Part shown: piece by piece, positions 60,085 through 64,000 of the stretch | Position numbering within the stretch: the stretch's first letter is position 1 | Layout of the letters: the number at the start of each line of letters is the position of its first letter | Assembly (NCBI GenBank): GCA_003481005.1 | Contig: QUKC01000019.1 | Coordinates: 8,013-72,012, forward strand | Direction of reading: 5' to 3' | Source: Firmicutes bacterium TM09-10 | Lineage (GTDB): Bacteria > Bacillota > Clostridia > Lachnospirales > Lachnospiraceae | DNA: 64,000 nt | The notes under the pieces: generated by a model | Database searches by the model: none | What the model was told of the DNA's origin: nothing | What the model saw: only the letters and a program-made list of their open reading frames with translations | Program-made: the position numbers and the translations under genes

Positions 60085-60516
60085 ATGAAGAGAAAGCAGG
60101 AGAAGCCGGCATATGACCGGATAGCTGCCGGAGAGCGGCTGCGCTGTCGGAGGCTTGAGCTCGGCTGGAGCAGAGAGCTGGTGGCAGAGCGGCTCGGTGT
60201 CGTCAACAAATATTATGCGGATATCGAGCGGGGAACCTGCGGCATGAGTGTGGAAACACTGATTAACCTATCCCGCTTGTATGGAGTGAGTCTGGATACG
60301 CTGATTTACGGTGAGAAAGAGAAACAATCCCCGGTAAGTCAGGGAGAACAGTTGATGCGGGGACTCGACAGGATGCCTCAGGTTGTACAGGATTACTGCC
60401 TGCGGATGCTGTGGCTGTTTGCCGACGGGCTTCGGGCAGCACAGGAGGAAACGGCAGAATACGAGACCGTAAAAAGCAGTTCGGACAGCGAAGAAAACTC
60501 CGGAAGCGAGGACTGA
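60085..60516 (+). CDS. XRE-family HTH regulator of the capsule locus
   Basis: 143 residues. A Cro/CI-type helix-turn-helix fills the first 70 residues (LGWSRELVAERLGVVNKYYADIERG). The C-terminal half is acidic and variable. It ends one base before cpsB and is the first gene of the operon, so it probably controls capsule expression. Confidence 0.88.
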   Translation: MKRKQEKPAYDRIAAGERLRCRRLELGWSRELVAERLGVVNKYYADIERGTCGMSVETLINLSRLYGVSLDTLIYGEKEKQSPVSQGEQLMRGLDRMPQVVQDYCLRMLWLFADGLRAAQEETAEYETVKSSSDSEENSGSED

Positions 60517-60517
60517 G

Positions 60518-61270
60518 ATGCCGGAAAAGAAAAATCAGTACATAGATATTCACTGTCATATTTTGCCGGAGGTGGATGACGGCGCGAGAAATCTGGAAGA
60601 GAGCCTGGCGATGCTGCGCCAGGAGGTAAAACAGGGCGTGGAGGCCGTTATCCTGACTCCGCACCAGAAACCCAACAGACCCAGCATTACCGCTGCTTCT
60701 GTATTGGAACGGACACAGAAGCTGCAGCAGGCTGCGACAGAAAACGGAATTGACATCAGACTTTACAGCGGCGGTGAGATTTTCTGCTGCATGGACACCA
60801 TAGAGCTGTTAAAACAGGGCAAGGCGGGAACCCTCGCCGGATCGGATTATATTCTGACAGAATTTTCGCCGGAGGAAGAATGGGCATACATCCGGAACTG
60901 CCTGTATGAACTGCTTTGCGAGGGCTACCGCCCGATTGTCGCCCACACCGAGCGCTATCGGAACGTTGTAAAGGATTTCAACCGGGTCGAAGAATTAAAG
61001 GATATGGGGTGCCGGATCCAGATCAACGCAGGAGAACTGCCGGGACTGCTGGGCGGACAGCTAAAGCGCACTGCACGGAGCCTGGTAAAAGAAGAGCTTG
61101 CAGATCTTATGGGAACGGATGCCCACAGAGCAGAGGGAGAGAGGCCTGTATCCATGGCGGAAGGAGCCGCGTGGCTGCAAAGACACTGCAGCCCGGAATA
61201 TGCGGCTCGTCTGCTCTACAAAAACGCAACACACATTCTGGATAATACAGATATGGAAGACATCGAATAA
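60518..61270 (+). CDS. cpsB: CpsB/CapC-type PHP tyrosine-protein phosphatase
   Basis: 250 residues with the PHP metal motifs IDIHCHILPEVDDGA, LTPHQ, YSGGEIFC, IVAHTERY and MGTDAHR. It removes phosphate from the tyrosine-rich tail of CpsD and so controls the capsule or exopolysaccharide machine. It is located between the HTH regulator and cpsC. The canonical SDxH ending is TDAH here, within family variation. Confidence 0.92.
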   Translation: MPEKKNQYIDIHCHILPEVDDGARNLEESLAMLRQEVKQGVEAVILTPHQKPNRPSITAASVLERTQKLQQAATENGIDIRLYSGGEIFCCMDTIELLKQGKAGTLAGSDYILTEFSPEEEWAYIRNCLYELLCEGYRPIVAHTERYRNVVKDFNRVEELKDMGCRIQINAGELPGLLGGQLKRTARSLVKEELADLMGTDAHRAEGERPVSMAEGAAWLQRHCSPEYAARLLYKNATHILDNTDMEDIE

Positions 61271-61286
61271 AAAAGGGGAACGAGAC

Positions 61287-62039
61287 ATGGAAAATCAAAA
61301 CCAGAGAAATAACGAGGAAACCGAAATCGATCTGGTAGAACTTTTTTGGGTACTCTGGAGAAAACTTCCACTGATGATTGCAGTGGGACTGTTTACAGCG
61401 CTTCTGGCCTTTGGGGGAAGCAAATTTCTGATGACGCCTACGTATCAGTCTGTAACAAAGATCTATGTCCTGAACAAACAGGACAACAGCAACACAAATG
61501 TAACCTACAGCGACCTGCAGGCAGGCACGCAGCTGGTTAAGGACTATTCGGAGCTGATCAAAAGCCGTTTTGTACTGGAAGCGGTGATCGAGCAGCTGGG
61601 TCTGCCCCTAAGTTATGAGAAGTTAAGCCGTAAGGTTACCGTGAGCACACCCGCAGACACCCGAGTGATCTCCATTGCGGTGACGAACAGCAATCCGGTT
61701 ATGGCAATGAAAATTGCGAATGCAATCCGTGAAACGGCCTCGACCCATATCTGCAATGTTATGGATATCGAAGCAGTGAATATTGTAGAAACAGCAAACG
61801 TACCGACCCATAAGGCGAGCCCCTCTGTCGGAAAGAACACGATGCTGGGCGGAATGCTTGGCATTCTGATGGTAGCAGCTATCGTCATCCTTTCTCACCT
61901 TATGAACGATACGATTCAGACGGAAGAGGATGTGGAAAAATATCTTGGAATTTCCACCCTTGCGATGATTCCGCTGAATGAAGCTGAAAGCAGGAAGAAA
62001 AAGAAAAAATATAAAAAACAGGCGACAAGCGGAAAGTGA
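61287..62039 (+). CDS. cpsC: CpsC/YveK-type Wzz-like chain-length regulator and kinase activator
   Basis: 250 residues: membrane helix 1 (about 29-50), an extracellular Wzz domain (TYQSVTKIYVLNKQ, KDYSELIKSRFVLEAVIEQL), helix 2 (about 190-211, MLGGMLGILMVAAIVILSHL) and a short basic cytoplasmic tail that should touch CpsD. It modulates polysaccharide length and activates the kinase. The start is at 61287 with AGGGGAA upstream; a longer frame overlaps cpsB and is not real. Confidence 0.92.
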   Translation: MENQNQRNNEETEIDLVELFWVLWRKLPLMIAVGLFTALLAFGGSKFLMTPTYQSVTKIYVLNKQDNSNTNVTYSDLQAGTQLVKDYSELIKSRFVLEAVIEQLGLPLSYEKLSRKVTVSTPADTRVISIAVTNSNPVMAMKIANAIRETASTHICNVMDIEAVNIVETANVPTHKASPSVGKNTMLGGMLGILMVAAIVILSHLMNDTIQTEEDVEKYLGISTLAMIPLNEAESRKKKKKYKKQATSGK

Positions 62040-62053
62040 GGTGACAGGGAAAC

Positions 62054-62872
62054 ATGCAGAACGTAGTAATTCGCGCCATCGAGCGTCTGGATTTCAGAAC
62101 AAAAGAAGCCTATAAAACATTGCGTACCAATCTGAGCTTTGCAGGAAAAAATGTCAAAGTGATTTCCCTGACCAGCTGTACGCCAAACGAAGGAAAGACA
62201 AGTGTTTCCTTCCAGTTATGTCTGTCCCTTGCAGAAAGCGGCAAGCAGACGATCCTGGTTGACGCAGACCTGCGCAAATCCGTACTGCGGGGCCGTTATA
62301 AAGCAAACCGTGAAAAATACGGACTGTCCCATTATCTGAGCGGACAGGTGGAGCTGGATGATGCATGCTGCAGAACCAACGTCAACAATTTCGATATTAT
62401 TTTTGCAGGACCTGTACCGCCCAACCCCAGTGAGCTTTTGGGAGGCGATGCCTTTCGAAATATGCTGGAGGTGCTGCGCATGAAATACGATTATGTCATC
62501 GTAGATACCCCTCCGCTGGGCAGCGTGATTGATGCTGCGATTGTAGGTGCAATCTGTGACGGAACGGTAATCGTTGTGGAAAGCGGCGCCATCAGCTACA
62601 AATTTGTCCAGAATGTAAAAGAGCAGCTGAACAAGGTAGGCTGCCGGATTCTTGGATGCGTCCTGAACAAGGTCAACACCAAAAAGAATCCTTATTATGG
62701 AAAATATTATGGTCATTACTATGGAAACTATTACGGCAACGGACAGGATGGCACAGAGGAAGCACAGGAGGATCTGACGCCGGATGCAGGTTCCAAAACC
62801 GACGGGACAGCTGCTGAGACAAAAACTGCTGTACCGGGACAGAACACAGGAGAAAAGGAGAGTGCGAAGTGA
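62054..62872 (+). CDS. cpsD: CpsD/CapB-type BY-kinase (tyrosine autokinase)
   Basis: 272 residues. Walker A' is SCTPNEGKTSVSFQ, Walker A-prime TILVDADLRKS and Walker B YVIVDTPPLGS. A C-terminal tyrosine cluster (YYGKYYGHYYGNYYG) is the autophosphorylation site. A further Gln/Glu/Thr-rich tail of about 45 residues follows, longer than in typical CpsD. Works with CpsC in the membrane to time polysaccharide assembly. It overlaps the next gene by 4 bp. Confidence 0.94.
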   Translation: MQNVVIRAIERLDFRTKEAYKTLRTNLSFAGKNVKVISLTSCTPNEGKTSVSFQLCLSLAESGKQTILVDADLRKSVLRGRYKANREKYGLSHYLSGQVELDDACCRTNVNNFDIIFAGPVPPNPSELLGGDAFRNMLEVLRMKYDYVIVDTPPLGSVIDAAIVGAICDGTVIVVESGAISYKFVQNVKEQLNKVGCRILGCVLNKVNTKKNPYYGKYYGHYYGNYYGNGQDGTEEAQEDLTPDAGSKTDGTAAETKTAVPGQNTGEKESAK

Positions 62873-63195
62873 GTACAAAAGGTCTGACCATTGGATTTTT
62901 TATTGCAGACGCAGTATTGATTGCGCTTTGCGCATTCTTCTACTTACAAATGGACCGGACAGCGCCGGTTATCACACTGCCGGATACCGAGCAGACCTAT
63001 ACAACCGGCACAAATACCCATCAGCTGCTGGAGGGCGTAACCGCTTACGATTCCCATGACGGGGATGTGACAGCCTCCTTACTGATTGAAAAGGTTACAG
63101 AAACCGGAAATGGCAAAGTGATCGTAACCTATGCCGCTGTGGATTCTTCCAATAACGTGGCAGAACAGTCACGGATTCTGAAAGTAGAGAAATAA
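62869..63195 (+). CDS. Small membrane protein with bacterial Ig-like (DUF5011-type) domain
   Basis: 108 residues with GTG start overlapping the cpsD stop as GTGA and GGAG 8 nt upstream. One N-terminal membrane helix (about 7-26, LTIGFFIADAVLIALCAFFY) and one extracellular Ig-like domain (PVITLPDTEQTYTTGTNTH, VTAYDSHDGDVTASL, VTYAAVDSSNNVAEQSRILKV), as in DUF5011 proteins. Such domains usually occur in long adhesins; here it is a free single domain translated with the capsule kinase, so it may be an accessory part of the export complex. The function is unknown. Confidence 0.8.
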   Translation: MSTKGLTIGFFIADAVLIALCAFFYLQMDRTAPVITLPDTEQTYTTGTNTHQLLEGVTAYDSHDGDVTASLLIEKVTETGNGKVIVTYAAVDSSNNVAEQSRILKVEK

Positions 63196-63221
63196 ACCGG
63201 GCATGACGCGCAACGGAGCGG

Positions 63222-63253
63222 AGGATGTTTCCGGATAAGGCCGGAAGCATCCT
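63222..63253 (+). terminator. Stem-loop after the Ig-like gene
   Basis: AGGATG.TTCCGG pairs with CCGGAA.CATCCT. No U-run, so it may be an attenuator or stabiliser. Confidence 0.4.
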
Positions 63254-63432
63254 GTACAGGAAAATGGTTTTAGGAACAAGAATAAGAACATGCTTCAGAG
63301 GGATGGTATCGAAAAAAACTTACAGAGAAAAGACTAAACTTAACCGCAACATCGAATGCAAAGGCGCATACTCTGTTGCGGAATTTGTTTTTGTGGAAGG
63401 AATTGGATGGAGGAGATGGAGGAGTCAGTATT

Positions 63433-63729
63433 ATGAAAAAGGACTATAAAATTGCGGTTGCTGGAACGGGTTATGTTGGTTTGTCGATTGCTACTTTGCT
63501 TTCTCAGCACCATCAGGTAACTGCTGTGGACATCATTCCGAAGAAGGTGGACATGATCAATAACCGGAAATCCCCGATTCAGGATGAGTATATAGAAAAG
63601 TATCTGACGGAAAAGGATCTGGATCTGACTGCAACTTTGGATGCAAAGGCTGCATATTCGGATGCAGATTTTGTTGTAATAGCCGCCCTGACCAATGTCT
63701 ACTCAACAAACAGACGCAACGTAGCATAG
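63433..63729 (+). pseudogene. UDP-glucose/GDP-mannose dehydrogenase, truncated N-terminal fragment
   Basis: The first about 87 residues match the NAD-binding start of Ugd-type enzymes ([56 protein letters not shown]). After FVVIAALTN the sequence leaves the family and stops 10 residues later. The catalytic Cys half is absent in the window. A good GGAGGAG site precedes the ATG, so the gene was once functional and presumably made UDP-glucuronate for the capsule. The break near 63690-63700 most likely marks a mobile-element insertion or rearrangement. Confidence 0.75.
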
Positions 63730-63875
63730 TCAAAAAAGGTCCGATTTTCACACTCAACATACCGAAGATTCGTTGCAAAACACCCTGATATATGGGGTGA
63801 AAATGGGTGATATTTACACAGTTTGCCGGTGGATGAGGAACACATAGCGGGAGGGACAAGGCGGATGTGGGCTGA
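63697..63875. mobile_element. Probable left end of an inserted element (non-coding part)
   Basis: From the break in the dehydrogenase gene the sequence is non-coding and unlike the operon. It leads into a new ORF that runs off the window. No inverted repeat can be confirmed because the other end is not in view. Assignment as an insertion sequence or intron is inference. Confidence 0.4.
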
Positions 63876-64000
63876 ATGAGAAAAATGGTGGAGCAGATGA
63901 TAAATTCATCAAAAATCCATGAGCTTATCACCTACTCTGCTAATGTTCTATTGAGTATACTGTTATCCCGCATTTTATCTGGTTCTAAACCATCCCACAT
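63876..64000 (+). CDS. Start of an ORF running off the window (possible mobile-element protein)
   Basis: At least 41 codons without a stop. ATGs at 63876, 63885 and 63897 are in frame; GGTGGAG lies close to the last one. The peptide reads SSKIHELITYSANVLLSILL and further on RILSGSKPSH. I do not recognise a family. It follows the break in the dehydrogenase gene and could be the first protein of the inserted element. Confidence 0.4.
   Translation, partial: MRKMVEQMINSSKIHELITYSANVLLSILLSRILSGSKPSH

Noticed and set aside
61098..61286. Longer cpsC reading from inside cpsB
   Set aside because: It overlaps cpsB in another frame; the start at 61287 has its own ribosome site.

Overview
The window is a chromosomal segment of a gut-type Gram-positive anaerobe, most likely a Lachnospiraceae member (Bacillota, Clostridia). 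This rests on strong AGGAGG-type ribosome sites, several AraC-type regulators beside glycan enzymes, a CpsB/C/D tyrosine-kinase capsule locus, ComEA/ComEC, a long single-chain PurL, a tRNA without encoded CCA, and small families (DUF4869, Rpn, PBECR4-like) typical of that group. It reads as ordinary chromosome with small accessory patches. No prophage, CRISPR array or complete insertion sequence is visible, although the extreme right end looks like the border of a mobile element.

Left part (1-18.6 kb): an AraC regulator cut by the window edge, then a carbohydrate cluster of TIM-barrel sugar isomerase/epimerases and Gfo/Idh/MocA oxidoreductases (one pair fused in frame), followed by a GH3 glycosidase with a PA14 insert. 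Next come a MarR regulator with a TauE/SafE permease, a uridine-kinase-like enzyme, a YfcE phosphoesterase, an orphan phosphoribosyltransferase-fold protein, a GNAT enzyme, a small alarmone synthetase, an aldo/keto reductase with ferredoxin-like clusters, and an AraC regulator divergent from a GH127 beta-L-arabinofuranosidase-type enzyme.

Middle part (18.6-46 kb): an AT-rich accessory patch (nucleotidyltransferase fragment, DUF4869 protein, P-loop protein), a heterodimeric ABC exporter with asymmetric ATP sites divergent from an AraC regulator, a TRIC-type channel, purL, an Rpn-type nuclease, queH, a membrane beta-propeller-like protein, mscL with a zinc ribbon, a deacetylase that has lost its metal ligands, a HAD-CPBP protease fusion, asnA, YfhO plus an LTA-synthase-like sulfatase, a MORN-repeat protein, tRNA-Leu(TAG) and a GH116 glycosidase.

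Right part (46-64 kb): a PBECR4-like protein, a three-unit hairpin array, a yybP-ykoY (Mn2+) riboswitch with terminator in front of a flotillin gene, a MATE exporter, a hybrid histidine kinase with a frameshift in a T tract, comEA, a two-component system with a GerM-like lipoprotein and comEC in one operon, and a capsule locus (HTH, CpsB, CpsC, CpsD, small Ig-like membrane protein) whose UDP-sugar dehydrogenase is truncated near the window end.

The most distinctive features outside genes are a dispersed 35-bp palindrome (nine intact copies and one decayed copy between 4.9 and 46 kb, none to the right), several intergenic runs of tiny-loop hairpins, and the 50-bp-period array at 46743-46881 in which a conserved segment alternates with hairpins of unrelated sequence.
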